From assembly GCA_964581465.1 (NCBI GenBank), contig CAZOOP010000034.1:1-43979 (forward strand): a stretch of 43,979 bases of DNA. The letters are read 5' to 3'. Under the pieces are notes generated by a model, which saw nothing but the letters and a program-made list of their open reading frames with translations, was not told the origin of the DNA and searched no databases. This DNA comes from WJMB01 sp964581465. Lineage in GTDB: Bacteria > RBG-13-66-14. Position numbers and translations under genes: made by a program. This document shows, in pieces, positions 1-8,829 of the stretch (positions are counted from its first letter, which is position 1; every line of letters starts with the position of its first letter).

Positions 1-84
1 CCGGCCGCGCACCCGGATGGGGCGCGGGCGGTGAGCAAGAAGCGTGACGGCCCGGCGGCGGGCCGAAAGCGTCGCACGGGCTAG
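1..84 (+). CDS. C-terminal tail of a gene cut by the window start
   Basis: An open frame runs from base 1 to a TAG stop at 82-84. It encodes a 27-residue tail rich in Lys, Arg, Gly and Ala (ending GRKRRTG). It is the only plus-strand frame open to a stop here, and a strong hairpin terminator follows 12 bases later, as expected for a gene end. Basic low-complexity tails of this kind are common on RNA-binding proteins, but the function cannot be read from this fragment. Confidence 0.45.
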   Translation, partial: PAAHPDGARAVSKKRDGPAAGRKRRTG

Positions 85-95
85 TAAAAAAAAGA

Positions 96-119
96 AACGG
101 CGCCCCGGGGCGCCGTTTT
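96..119. terminator. Bidirectional rho-independent terminator
   Basis: A perfect GC-rich palindrome (AAACGGCGCC / GGCGCCGTTT) has an A-rich run on its left and TTTT on its right, so it can act on both strands. It separates the plus-strand gene ending at 84 from the convergent mlaD-like gene ending at 141. Confidence 0.85.
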
Positions 120-140
120 CTCGCAGTTGGGTACTTCCGA

Positions 141-1079
141 CTAGAAGACGCTCAGGTTGAGGTAATCGCGCGGGTTCTCGATGATGGCGTCGAGCAGCTC
201 CTTGGCCTTCTCCAGCGACTGGTTGAGCTCGTCGTAGGTTCGATCATCGTAGATCAGCTTGCCGGCGGTGCCCTCGCCCGAGGCGATGGCGGCGACGATG
301 TCGTTCAAGTGACTGACCACGTTGTCGACCTCGGCGGTGATCGACACGACGTGTTCCATGGTCGATTCGATCCGCGGCCCGACGTAGTCCACCACATTTT
401 CGACTTTGGTCCCGATGCGGTCCAGCGAGCCGGTGAAGCCGGCCACGTCGCCGGTGATCATCCGCACGTTGTGCAGGGTGGCCGAGACCTCGGGGGCCGA
501 GAGACGGATCAGGGCGTCGAGCTCGGCGACAATCGAGTCGATGTGGGCCAGGGTGCTCTTGAAGCTGGCCACGGCCTCCTCGTCGAACATCTGGGAGATC
601 TCGGCCAGGGCGTCGCCGATCTTGACGACGATGCTGCCGGCGGATTCGAAGAGCTCCTCCATCCCCACAGTGGTCTGGCCATAGATCACGCGGCCGGGCT
701 GGACCGCGGGGGAGTCGGGGGAGCCGGGAGAGATGTCTACGTACTTCTCGGCCATCAGTCCCTTGATGCGGATGGCCACCACGGAGTCCTCGCGGACGAC
801 TACCTGGTCCTCGAGCCAAATAACGATCTTGACCTTTAGCTCATCGGTGTTCTCGGGCCGGTACCATTCGACGCTCTCGACGTTGCCGGCGCGCACGCCG
901 GCGTAAAGCACCTTTGCGTCGGGAACCAGGCCGGCGGCGGAGTCGAAGATCACCGTCAGCGTGTAACCGCCGCGGAAGCAGTCCAGATCGCCCACGCTGA
1001 ACAGCAGGGCGATGAAGACCACCACCGCCAGTACCACGGTGATGCCGACCTTGACCTCGGTGGAGCGTTTTTTGGCCAT
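141..1079 (-). CDS. mlaD: MlaD/MCE-family lipid transport protein
   Basis: Protein of 312 residues. A basic N-terminus (MAKKRSTEVKVG) is followed by one membrane helix at about 12-30 and an MCE domain at about 38-115 (GYTLTVIFDSAAGLVPDAKVLYAGVRAGNVESV). The rest is predicted helical or coiled. MCE proteins of this type bind phospholipid in the periplasm and dock on the MlaE-MlaF inner-membrane ABC transporter. The gene follows mlaE and mlaF on the same strand, which supports the assignment, but an IS1595-type remnant and tandem repeats separate it from mlaF by 1.2 kb. Co-transcription is therefore uncertain. The start ATG fits the MCE family N-terminus. No PqiC or MlaC partner is visible downstream. 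Confidence 0.9.
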   Translation of the reverse strand: MAKKRSTEVKVGITVVLAVVVFIALLFSVGDLDCFRGGYTLTVIFDSAAGLVPDAKVLYAGVRAGNVESVEWYRPENTDELKVKIVIWLEDQVVVREDSVVAIRIKGLMAEKYVDISPGSPDSPAVQPGRVIYGQTTVGMEELFESAGSIVVKIGDALAEISQMFDEEAVASFKSTLAHIDSIVAELDALIRLSAPEVSATLHNVRMITGDVAGFTGSLDRIGTKVENVVDYVGPRIESTMEHVVSITAEVDNVVSHLNDIVAAIASGEGTAGKLIYDDRTYDELNQSLEKAKELLDAIIENPRDYLNLSVF

Positions 1080-1245
1080 CGTCTCTAGGGTGTTTGGGCG
1101 GGTCTCGGGCTGTTACCGGCCGGTTTGGCGGTGCTGTCGGTGTATATATACAGGTGTATGGATAGCCAGGCTTGCTAAGGATGATGCTCTTCTTAGTTGT
1201 CACTTGCGCACATTGTGACTGATATCCGATTATAAATCACGTTTA

Positions 1246-2052
1246 GGGATCGTATACCGTGTTCGGACCGATTCATGTATGTAACGCGCTGTTAACATAC
1301 GGGTTGGGCTGTACTGCTCTGTCACTAGAAAGGGGGCCATAAAGTGGCGGAAAACAAGCAACCGACTGGCACATTTGTTGCCCATAATGTAACCATATGG
1401 CGCACTATAGTTGGCCGATGGCAGATGTAAATGCTAGAATTGCGGCAGAAAATATACCCACCTGCCAAGATATACGAAGCTAGCTAGAACTAAACACAAA
1501 GAGATAGCTCGCTTATTCTGGCTGAGCGTTCCGGCGGCAGCCGCGGCGAAAGCTGTCGGCTTATCCGCGAAAACAGTATCCAAATGGTACAATCGACGAA
1601 GAAAGCGCATCGCCGCCGATCGCGAGGCCGCGAGGCGCGGGTCATCCTCCCCAAAAGCTGTGACAGCAAGCATCTGGTCGGTGCTATCTTGGACAATGTC
1701 GAGCTGGGCCCGATCGTCAACACCGACGGCTGGAAGGCCTATAACAGGCTCTCACTCAACGGTTTTCGCCACAAGCGCATCAACCACGACAACCCCTGGT
1801 CAATGGCAAAGTGCATATCAACGGCCCAGAGAGCTCCCGAGGCTATGCTAAAAGCCTACAACGGGGCTTCATACGCAACGACAGGCTCTGTATCAGAGAA
1901 AGGCCGCTCAGATTCAACCATCGCGACGACGAAAACACTCAAGACTACCTGCGGGATGCACCGCTCAATTGGTCCGATCAGGTTACATGATGCCCACGTT
2001 TATTATCAACAGGATACAATCACAATCAGGTCCGGTCAGGGTATACGATCCC
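1246..2052 (+). mobile_element. IS1595-family (ISXO2-like) insertion sequence remnant
   Basis: Element of about 807 bp bounded by imperfect terminal inverted repeats. The left end reads GGGATCGTATACC and the right end, reverse complemented, reads the same 13 bases; both continue into CGGACC. Between them lies a decayed transposase. The part that would encode the N-terminal zinc ribbon is eroded or deleted, and only the helix-turn-helix and the C-terminal half of the DDE domain are legible. No clear 8-bp target duplication survives at the ends. The right end matches the right ends of the family 1 MITEs (for example near 9500 and 12221), tying them to this element. It lies between mlaF and mlaD. 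Confidence 0.8.
1438..1990 (+). pseudogene. Decayed IS1595-family transposase
   Basis: Read from 1438 with no valid start (a TAG stop lies at 1435-1437). The translation contains a basic segment, then a helix-turn-helix-like stretch (EIARLFWLSVPAAAAAKAVG, then LSAKTVSKWY), then IVNTDGWKAYNRLSLNGFRH with HKRINHD, the ISXO2/IS1595 region around the second catalytic Asp. Near 1790 a +1 slip shifts the frame. The shifted frame continues as VHINGPESSRGYAKS, then IRNDRLCIRERPLRFNHRDD to a TGA at 1988-1990. The first catalytic Asp region appears to be missing. The protein cannot be functional. The same coding region recurs at 43641-43979 on the minus strand. Confidence 0.85.
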
Positions 2053-2125
2053 TTACTGAATAAGCCGGCTGTTGGATCATCATCTCAAATGATAATACTC
2101 CACCAGGGGCGAATATGTTCCCGGT

Positions 2126-2183
2126 GTCGGGATGACGGATGTCGGGATGACGGATGTCGGGATTACGGATGTCGGGTTAACGG
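2126..2183. repeat. 15-bp tandem repeat, about 3.9 copies
   Basis: The unit GTCGGGATGACGGAT is repeated at 2126, 2141 and 2156 (third copy with one change), then a partial degenerate copy ends at about 2183. It lies in the spacer between the IS remnant and the end of mlaF. Nothing suggests it is translated. Confidence 0.9.
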
Positions 2184-2289
2184 GCTCCCACCCCCGAACA
2201 TGGGAGAGCCGCCCCATCCTGACGGCCCGGACCCGGCAATCATAGCACAGCAGGGCCGACCGGGCCAGTGGCGCCGGTCGATCTCGGTG

Positions 2290-3087
2290 CTAAAGGTTGG
2301 CCTCTTGGGGTCGCTGCTTGGTGCTGCCCTTGAGAGGATCGATCGGCCCCTCGGCTCGGCCGTTGATGAACTGCTGCACCCGGGGGTCAGCGCAATCGCG
2401 GATCTCCTGGTTGGAGCCGTCGAAGATGATCCGCCCCTCGTGGAGCATGGCGATACGCTCGGCCGTCTTGTAGGCCGAGTGCATGTCATGGGTGATGATC
2501 ACCGTCGTCGAGGCGGTGTACTCCTTGGTCATGTTGATCAGGTCGTTGACGGCTGCGGCGGTGATGGGGTCCAGCCCCGAGGTCGGCTCGTCGTAGAGAA
2601 TGATCTCGGGCTCGCCGACCAATGCCCGGGCCAGCCCGGCGCGCTTCTTCATCCCCCCGGAGAGCGACGCCGGCATCAGCGTCCCCGTGCCCGGCAGGCC
2701 CACCTGTGTCAGCTTCTCCTCGACGATCTCATCGATCTCCTCCGGCGCCTTGTCCGAGTGGTTGTCGAGGAAGAAGCCCACGTTCTCGCGCACCGTCAGG
2801 GAGTCGAAGAGGGCCGCGAACTGGAAGACGTAGCCCACGCTGGCCCGCACGTGATAGAGCTCGCGCTGGTCGGCGGTGTTGATGTGCGTCCCCAGGCACC
2901 AAACATCACCGTCGGTGGGCATCATCAGGCCCAGCACGTGCTTGAGCATCACGCTCTTGCCCGAGCCCGAGCGTCCGATGACCGCCAGGCTCTCGCCGCG
3001 GTTGACGCTCAGATCGACGCCGTCGAGGACCACGGTGTCGCCGAAGGCCTTCTGCAGGTTTTCTAAACGGATGAGCTCGTTGTCCAT
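2290..3087 (-). CDS. mlaF: Mla-type ABC transporter ATP-binding protein
   Basis: Protein of 265 residues with a complete ABC ATPase set: Walker A GRSGSGKS (38-45), Q-loop VFQ (88-90) followed by AALFDSLTV as in MlaF-type ATPases, signature LSGGM (142-146), Walker B IILYDEP (162-168), D-loop SGLDP and switch His in IITHDMHSA. MlaF energises phospholipid movement with the MlaE permease and MlaD. The start ATG (MDNELIRLENL) has no obvious Shine-Dalgarno sequence. It is preceded by 763 bp of spacer that holds a family 2 MITE, so the link to mlaE has been broken physically. Confidence 0.93.
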   Translation of the reverse strand: MDNELIRLENLQKAFGDTVVLDGVDLSVNRGESLAVIGRSGSGKSVMLKHVLGLMMPTDGDVWCLGTHINTADQRELYHVRASVGYVFQFAALFDSLTVRENVGFFLDNHSDKAPEEIDEIVEEKLTQVGLPGTGTLMPASLSGGMKKRAGLARALVGEPEIILYDEPTSGLDPITAAAVNDLINMTKEYTASTTVIITHDMHSAYKTAERIAMLHEGRIIFDGSNQEIRDCADPRVQQFINGRAEGPIDPLKGSTKQRPQEANL

Positions 3088-3184
3088 GGTGGGGGGTGTT
3101 CGGTTGAGGGAATCTTCGCAACTCCAGAGCTTCCAACGGTGTCAAAACGAGGAGGCCGGAGTGGAAGCGGTGTAGTTTAATAAT

Positions 3185-3539
3185 GGGATTATCACTCGCA
3201 AAAGCACCGACTCATCCAGCTAATAGATTGTCATTCAACGCTTTATAGCTCATAGTCGCCGCCATTGTCACACCGTTGCATTGTCATACAAATGCATGAC
3301 GGCGCTAAACCTGGGCTTCCTTTAAGTTCCGCCGGAAGCCGGAGGCTGTTGGTTTCATTCAGGTTTCGATAATGCTGTGGGTGAGGGATCTACTGACGGC
3401 GCTCCATTGCTCGCTTTGGCAGCTTCGAACGTTATCCGCCTTCGCTGCTTGACGCCCCGCTACGGCTAATCTCCGAGCACCCTTCTCGATGTGGCTTTCC
3501 TTAGTTGCGAATGTGTTGTTCATCTTCCGTGATGATCCC
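3185..3539 (+). mobile_element. Family 2 MITE, copy 1
   Basis: This 355-bp element starts GGGATTATCAC and ends GTGATGATCCC, imperfect terminal inverted repeats. Its interior matches the copies at 16070-16408 and 26173-26510 along its length (shared blocks include AGCTAATAGATTGTCAT and CGTTATCCGCCTTC). The flanks TTAATAAT and CTATAAAT agree at only 5 of 8 positions, so any target duplication is decayed. No coding capacity for a transposase is seen. It lies between mlaE and mlaF. Confidence 0.85.
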
Positions 3540-3850
3540 CTATAAATTATGGAACCGCTGTTCTACCGGCCTGTTTCGTACAAGGCGGGCCCCGAGAGAC
3601 ATTGCGCGTCTGGAGCGTTTCTGCGAAGCTTCCACAGCGGACGAGCGACTGAGAGCCTACGGCCGCAACCCAACCGTTCAATGAAGAGGGCTTTCCGCTT
3701 CCTGTTCGAGGTTCGGCACAGCCTCGGCGTCGCCGTATCGTCGCCACATCGATGCAATGGTGAGTGGTGTCGATCGTCGAGAGGCACTCGCGCCCGAGAG
3801 CGCCCGGGTGGACATCCTCCGCCCAATCGGCCTCGCCGACGAGCGTTGGC
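3540..3850. other. Spacer downstream of mlaE, no gene seen
   Basis: These 311 bases between the family 2 MITE and the mlaE stop are GC-rich near mlaE. They contain short open frames on both strands that resemble no family I know. No terminator or promoter stands out. The MITE entered between this stretch and mlaF. Confidence 0.5.
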
Positions 3851-4654
3851 TCAATCGAAAGCGATGAAGAACAGCGTGGTCAGGATCACGTCGACGATCA
3901 GCACGTTGACGGCGCTGACCACCACCGCGGCGGTGGTCGAGCGGCCGACGCCCTCGGCGCCGCCGTGGGTCCTGAAGCCGTAGTAGCAACTGATCACGGC
4001 GATGACCTGACCGAAGGCGAAGGCCTTGATCAGGCCGCTGACCATATCCCAGGCGTCGGTCAACGAGCCGAGCTCGGCGATGTAGATGCCCGGGTCCACA
4101 CCGGCCAGCACGATGCAGACGAAGAAGCTGCCCACTTGGGCCACCCCGATGGCCAAGGCGGTCAGCAGCGGTGTCATGATGCTGGCGGCGATGACCCGAG
4201 GTCCGACCAGATAATTGAAGGGATCGCTGGCCAGGGTCTCCAGGGCGTCGATCTGCTCGGTGACGCGCATGGTGCCCAACTCGGCGGCCATGGCGGCCCC
4301 GACGCGTCCGGCCAGCATGATCGCCGTCAGCACCGGCCCGAGCTCTCGGGCGAAGATCACCGAGACCATCCCGCCGACGTAGCCCTCGGCGCCGAAGAGC
4401 TTCAACTGATTGACCGACTGCAGGGCGATGACGATGCCGGTGAACAGCGCCGTCAGCGTCACCACGGAGATGGACTGCACCCCGATGCGGTGCATCTGCG
4501 TGGTTATCAACTTGCTGCGGGGCAAGCTCCGGAAGGAGCGTCCGACCGCGCGACCGTAGAACACCAGCATGCCGCCGACGGTCTCCAGTTTGTCCATCAG
4601 CCAGCCGCCGATGCTGCCGAAGGCAGCCGATCCGGGCTGTCGGTTGGGGCTCAT
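3851..4654 (-). CDS. mlaE: MlaE-family ABC transporter permease
   Basis: Protein of 267 residues matching the MlaE/YrbE permease family. It has an amphipathic N-terminus, then the conserved core (TALFTGIVIALQSVNQL, ARELGPVLTAIMLAGRVGAA, AELGTMRVTEQIDALETLA) and about five hydrophobic segments. It forms the membrane channel of the MlaFED phospholipid transporter. The ATG lies 1 bp after the alr stop (TGAGATG), so the two are very probably translationally coupled. mlaF follows on the same strand after an interrupted 763-bp gap. Confidence 0.95.
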   Translation of the reverse strand: MSPNRQPGSAAFGSIGGWLMDKLETVGGMLVFYGRAVGRSFRSLPRSKLITTQMHRIGVQSISVVTLTALFTGIVIALQSVNQLKLFGAEGYVGGMVSVIFARELGPVLTAIMLAGRVGAAMAAELGTMRVTEQIDALETLASDPFNYLVGPRVIAASIMTPLLTALAIGVAQVGSFFVCIVLAGVDPGIYIAELGSLTDAWDMVSGLIKAFAFGQVIAVISCYYGFRTHGGAEGVGRSTTAAVVVSAVNVLIVDVILTTLFFIAFD

Positions 4655-4655
4655 C

Positions 4656-5801
4656 TCAGCGGCTTCCCAGATAGTGGCGGGGCACCCGCTCGGAGAGGGC
4701 GCAGGTTACCTCGTAAGGGATGGTTTCCATCCAACCGGCGGCCTCCTCGACACGGATAGTCTCGCCCGAGTAGTCGCGGCCCAGCAGGGTTACCACCTCG
4801 CCGGGTCGGGCGTCCGGGCAGTCCTCGAGGTCGATCAGGCACATGTCCATGCAGATCACGCCGATGATCGGCCTGCGGCGTCCGCGGAAGACCACCTCGG
4901 CGCGTCCGGTCAGGCCGCGGCGCCAGCCGTCGGCGTAGCCCACAGGCAATACCCCGACCGTGGTGTCGCGCTCCAGGCGGTAGCGTCGGCCGTAGCTGAT
5001 GGTGGTCCCGGCGGGCAGACGCTTGACCACGGCCAGGCGCGCCCGCAGGGTCAGGGCGTTCTGCAGGCCGATCGAGCGATCGACGTGTTCGCTGGGGTAG
5101 CTGCCGTAGAGGGCCAGGCCGGGCCGGACCATGTCGTAGCGGCTCTGCGGGATGTCCAGGGCGGCGGCGGTGTTGGCGGCGTGGCGCAGGCCGGGATCCA
5201 GGCCACGCCCGCGCAGCTCGTCCACGACGGCGTCGAAGCGGAGGATCTGCTCGTGGACGAAGCTCTTGTCGGCGCCGTCGGCCAGGGGGAAGTGGGTCAT
5301 CAGACCGCCCAACGCGACTCCGGGCAGGGCGGCTATCTCGGCGGCCGCGGCGGCGGCTTCGCTGTGCCAGACCCCCAGGCGACCCATGCCAGTGTCGACT
5401 TTGAGATGCACCTCGCGGGGCGGCGCGTTGGCGGCGTCCCAGCCCCAGTGCTCCAGACGCTCGCTGAGTGCGCGGACGATGGAGAGATCGCTGACCGTGG
5501 CCGTCAGGCCGTACTTGATCACGGCGTCGAGCTCGTCGGGCAGCGGCGAGACCAGGCAGAGGATGGGCAGGTCGTAACCGGCCTGACGCAGCTCGACGCC
5601 CTCGTCGATGAAGCTGACCCCCAGCCAGTCGCACCAGCGGTGGATCTTTTCGACGACCTCCAGCTTGCCGTGGCCGTAGGCGTCGGACTTGACCACGGCC
5701 ATCAGCTTGATCGCCGGTCCGACGCGCTCGCGGACCCGCCGCAGGTTGTCGAGGATGACCTGCAGGTCGACCTCGGCCCAGACCGGTCGATTGGGATACA
5801 T
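4656..5801 (-). CDS. alr: Alanine racemase
   Basis: Protein of 381 residues starting MYPNRPVWAEVDL. It interconverts L- and D-alanine for peptidoglycan. The PLP lysine is K38 in AVVKSDAYGHG, and the second catalytic tyrosine lies in ISYGRRY; the conserved PVGYADGWRR and CMDMCLIDL motifs follow. The start at 5801 is preferred over an upstream in-frame ATG at 5837 because it follows the dnaB stop by 10 bp, has GGCGGA just upstream and matches the family N-terminus. It lies between dnaB and mlaE on the same strand. Confidence 0.95.
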   Translation of the reverse strand: MYPNRPVWAEVDLQVILDNLRRVRERVGPAIKLMAVVKSDAYGHGKLEVVEKIHRWCDWLGVSFIDEGVELRQAGYDLPILCLVSPLPDELDAVIKYGLTATVSDLSIVRALSERLEHWGWDAANAPPREVHLKVDTGMGRLGVWHSEAAAAAAEIAALPGVALGGLMTHFPLADGADKSFVHEQILRFDAVVDELRGRGLDPGLRHAANTAAALDIPQSRYDMVRPGLALYGSYPSEHVDRSIGLQNALTLRARLAVVKRLPAGTTISYGRRYRLERDTTVGVLPVGYADGWRRGLTGRAEVVFRGRRRPIIGVICMDMCLIDLEDCPDARPGEVVTLLGRDYSGETIRVEEAAGWMETIPYEVTCALSERVPRHYLGSR

Positions 5802-5811
5802 CGCTATCCGC

Positions 5812-7281
5812 CTAGAAGGGGTCCTCGACCTCGCCACCGTCGTCGGCGCCGACTCCGGCCGGGCGGGGTTGGAAGCTGGGGTCCAGGTTCTCGAAGCGCA
5901 GGTACTTGTTGCGGAACACCAGATAGACGTTGCCTACCGGACCGTTGCGCTGCTTGGCGACGATCACCTGGCTGACACCTTTCATCTGGGCCAGTTGATT
6001 GCCGAAGCCCACGGGGCCTTCGGCCTCCTCGCCGGCGGCGAGGTGGTCTTCCTTGCCGACCTTGTAGTAGTCGTCGCGGTGCAGGAAGAGGACAACGTCG
6101 GCGTCCTGCTCGATAGCGCCTGATTCGCGCAGGTCGGAGAGCTGGGGAATCTTGCTCTTGACCGTGCGCGAGGTGACGCCGCGGTTGAGCTGGGCCATCG
6201 CCAATACGGGCACCTTGAGCTCCATGGCCAACTGCTTGAGCGAGCGGGATATCTCGGCCACCTCGACCTGGCGGCTCTCCGGCTTGCGGTGGGGCGCGGT
6301 CATCAACTGGAGGTAGTCGACGACGATCAACTGGACGTCGCGCTGCATCACCAGGCGCCGGGCCTTGGCGCGCAGCTCCATCACGGTCAGCGCCGCCGTG
6401 TCGTCGATGTAGAAGGGTGCGTTGGCCAGACGAGCCGCCACCCGGACGAAGCTCTCCATATCGTGCTGGCCGATGTGACCCGAGCGCACCTGGTGGGAGT
6501 CCACCCGGGCCTCGGCGCAGAGCATGCGCCGGACAAGCTCCTCGGCGCTCATCTCCAGACTGAAGAAGGCCACGCCGAGTTCCTGTTCCAGGGCGGCCCG
6601 CTGGGCGATGTTGAGGCCCAGGGCCGTCTTGCCCATCCCCGGACGGCTGGCCAGGATGATCAGATTGGCCCGGTGCAGGCCGGTGAGCAGCTCGTCGAGC
6701 TCGAAGTAGCCGGTGGGGATGGCGTCCTTGACCGCGCGTTTCTCGTGGATGGCCCGGATATCCTCCAGGGCGTCGCCGATGAGGTCCCGCAGGGAGTGAA
6801 CATCCTGGCTGACCCGGCCCTGGGCGATCTGGAAGAAGCGATCCTCGGCGTCCTCGACGATCTCCCGAGGCTTGTCCTTGTGCTCCACGGCGCGACTGAT
6901 GATCTGTCGGGCCTGGTTGATCACGTTGCGCAGGGTCGAGGCGTCCTTGACCAGCTCAAGGCTGGAGTCGAATCCCGCCGTGGTGACCACGTCGTCGTAG
7001 AGCTTGAGGACGTACTCGTAGTCGGCGTCGGAGAGCCCCTCGGCCGAGCGCTGCATCGCGTCGGTGATCGAGAACAGGTCCAGCTTGAGTTCGGGATCAC
7101 CGTCGATCTCGATAAGCACCCGGTAGAGCTGGCGATGCAGGCGCTTGAAGAAGTCGCCGTCGACGGTGCCGGCCTCCACGGCGATATTCAGCGCGCCGTC
7201 GAACTTCATGCAGCAGCCCAGCACGTGGCGCTCGGCGTCGGGTCGCTGGGGCAGCAGCTTGCTGTCGATATCGGCGTTCAT
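5812..7281 (-). CDS. dnaB: Replicative DNA helicase DnaB
   Basis: Protein of 489 residues. An N-terminal DnaB domain (LLPQRPDAERHVLGCCM) and linker helix lead to a RecA-like ATPase core with Walker A (RPGMGKTAL), FFSLEMSAEELVRRML, Walker B-type IVVDYLQLM, and the C-terminal SDLRESGAIEQDADVV and AKQRNGPVG motifs. The hexamer unwinds DNA at the replication fork. The ATG at 7281 starts at MNADIDSKL with GAGG upstream; the open frame extends further 5' but without similarity. The gene diverges from the YbdK-type gene and heads the alr-mla series. No intein or insertion is present. Confidence 0.96.
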   Translation of the reverse strand: MNADIDSKLLPQRPDAERHVLGCCMKFDGALNIAVEAGTVDGDFFKRLHRQLYRVLIEIDGDPELKLDLFSITDAMQRSAEGLSDADYEYVLKLYDDVVTTAGFDSSLELVKDASTLRNVINQARQIISRAVEHKDKPREIVEDAEDRFFQIAQGRVSQDVHSLRDLIGDALEDIRAIHEKRAVKDAIPTGYFELDELLTGLHRANLIILASRPGMGKTALGLNIAQRAALEQELGVAFFSLEMSAEELVRRMLCAEARVDSHQVRSGHIGQHDMESFVRVAARLANAPFYIDDTAALTVMELRAKARRLVMQRDVQLIVVDYLQLMTAPHRKPESRQVEVAEISRSLKQLAMELKVPVLAMAQLNRGVTSRTVKSKIPQLSDLRESGAIEQDADVVLFLHRDDYYKVGKEDHLAAGEEAEGPVGFGNQLAQMKGVSQVIVAKQRNGPVGNVYLVFRNKYLRFENLDPSFQPRPAGVGADDGGEVEDPF

Positions 7282-7480
7282 CGCGATCGCTCGACCTCGG
7301 TTTGATTTGGACGGACCTGAAACGAGGAGGGGATTGTCCTGCGTCGAGTTTACAACAGCCGGGCGTGCTAAGCAATCGCCGCGGTGGTGCTGGACCCCGG
7401 GGGCGACGCGTGCTACCATATCCCATGATTTCAGCGCCTACCGAGCCCGGCCCGCTGGCGGATTCGCAATGGAGGAGCCC

Positions 7481-8575
7481 GTGAAACCCTTACCCGCCGA
7501 AAGCTTCACCCTCGGTGTCGAGGAGGAATTCGGCCTGGTCGATCCAGCCGACGGCCGCCTTGTCCCGGCGGTGCACCGTGTGCTGGCCACACTGAGCGAG
7601 GCCGAACTCGCCGAGATCAAACCCGACGTCCACCAGGCCACCCTCGAGACGGCCACGCCGGTCTGTTTCGACCTCGACGAGGTCCGCGCCGAGCTGATCC
7701 GCCTGCGCCGCCACGCCGCCGTAGCCGCCCGCCGCGCCGGGGTGGCCCTGTTCAACGCCGGCGCCCATCCCGACTGCGACTGGCGCAACCAGCCCTTCGT
7801 CCACAAACAGCGCTACCTGATCCTGGCCGACTATCAGGGCGAGGATTGGCTGCGTTGTCTCTTCTGGGGCCTGCACCTTCACCTGGGCGTCCCCGACGAG
7901 TTCGAACGCCTGGAACTGGCCAACGACCTGCGGGCCTACCTACCGCTTTTCATCGCCTTCGCCGCCAATTCGCCCTACTGGGAGAGCGAGCCCCATCCGG
8001 CCGGCAACGCCCGCCAGGATATCTACTCCCGGTTGCCCTACGTCGGCGCGCCGCCGCACTTCGACTCCTACGACGCCGTGGACCGGGCCATCCACTCCTA
8101 CGCCGAACTCGGCGCCACCACCATCAAGGACGTCTACTGGGACATCCGCCCCCGACGCCTGCTGCCCACCGTCGAGGTCCGGGTATGCGACATGCAGACC
8201 ACCGTCGAGGACTCCGTCGAGTTGGTCGGCCTGATTCTTTTTGCCGCCCTGGCCCTGCGTCACGGCGACGGCGTCGTGGCCGCCGCTGATGACGAGATCG
8301 CCCCCAACCGCGCCGCCGCCGTCTCAGGGGGCCTCGAAGCCCAGATATCCCTCCACGGCGAAGCATTGACTATCCGCGACGCCCTGAAACGCTTCCTCGA
8401 ACACGTGACAGACACCGCCGGACGCTTCAACCTCTCCCAGATCCACGGCAGGCTGACCCGCCGCGTCGCCGAGGGCTTCACCCCCGCCCAGCGCTACCGC
8501 GAGCTCTACCGCCTCTGCCGGGGTGATCTCTCCATCCTGGCCCGGGAGCTGGGCGAACTCCTATTGCCCGGCTAG
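7481..8575 (+). CDS. ybdK: YbdK-type carboxylate-amine ligase (GCS2 family)
   Basis: Protein of 364 residues of the glutamate-cysteine ligase type 2 family, recognised by FTLGVEEEFGLVDP at the N-terminus, HQATLETATP, the NAGAHP segment and the C-terminal VEVRVCDMQT region. Family members join a carboxylate to an amine using ATP, and some make gamma-glutamylcysteine weakly; the true substrate is unknown. A GTG start at 7481 is chosen because GGAGGAG lies just upstream. An ATG four codons earlier (7469) is the alternative. A weak GC-rich hairpin (8574-8601) overlaps the stop. No glutathione synthetase is adjacent. Confidence 0.9.
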   Translation: MKPLPAESFTLGVEEEFGLVDPADGRLVPAVHRVLATLSEAELAEIKPDVHQATLETATPVCFDLDEVRAELIRLRRHAAVAARRAGVALFNAGAHPDCDWRNQPFVHKQRYLILADYQGEDWLRCLFWGLHLHLGVPDEFERLELANDLRAYLPLFIAFAANSPYWESEPHPAGNARQDIYSRLPYVGAPPHFDSYDAVDRAIHSYAELGATTIKDVYWDIRPRRLLPTVEVRVCDMQTTVEDSVELVGLILFAALALRHGDGVVAAADDEIAPNRAAAVSGGLEAQISLHGEALTIRDALKRFLEHVTDTAGRFNLSQIHGRLTRRVAEGFTPAQRYRELYRLCRGDLSILARELGELLLPG

Positions 8576-8637
8576 GCCGTTTCCCGCAACCCGAACGGCC
8601 TGCTTTGCGTATCAAAGCCGACGCGCTACCCGCCGGT

Positions 8638-8829
8638 CCGGGCGAGACCTTTCCCTCTCCAATACGAAAACTCCCGACGCACGGCCGGCGTTGGCACGTT
8701 TCTTGCGATAAGGGTCGGTGGTTTCGGGCGGCCGGCTTCCCCGCCCTGCTGCAAGAAACGTGCCAACGCCGGAGCGTTCCTGACGCCGATTCCCTTGGTG
8801 GACAGGAGGGCGGGAAAGGTCTCGCCCGG
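8638..8829. repeat. Family 3 two-tier palindromic element, copy 1
   Basis: Outer arms at 8638-8655 (CCGGGCGAGACCTTTCCC) and 8812-8829 are perfect reverse complements. Nested inside, arms at 8687-8706 and 8751-8770 form another perfect 20-bp inverted repeat containing GTTGGCACGTTTCTTGC. The inner arm sequence recurs at 17345, 36454 and 40816. The element lies downstream of the YbdK-type gene. Confidence 0.9.

Noticed and set aside
1969..3066. Open frame of 365 codons on the plus strand over mlaF
   Set aside because: It starts in the IS right end, passes through the 15-bp tandem repeats and then runs antisense to mlaF.
3185..3539. Family 2 repeats as integron attC sites or a CRISPR array
   Set aside because: Copies are dispersed, about 340 bp long and flanked by target duplications; there are no short regularly spaced repeats and no attC core pair or integrase gene.
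8574..8601. Hairpin overlapping the YbdK stop as a terminator
   Set aside because: The stem AGGCCGTT / AACGGCCT has a 12-base loop and no T-run, so it was not listed as a separate terminator.
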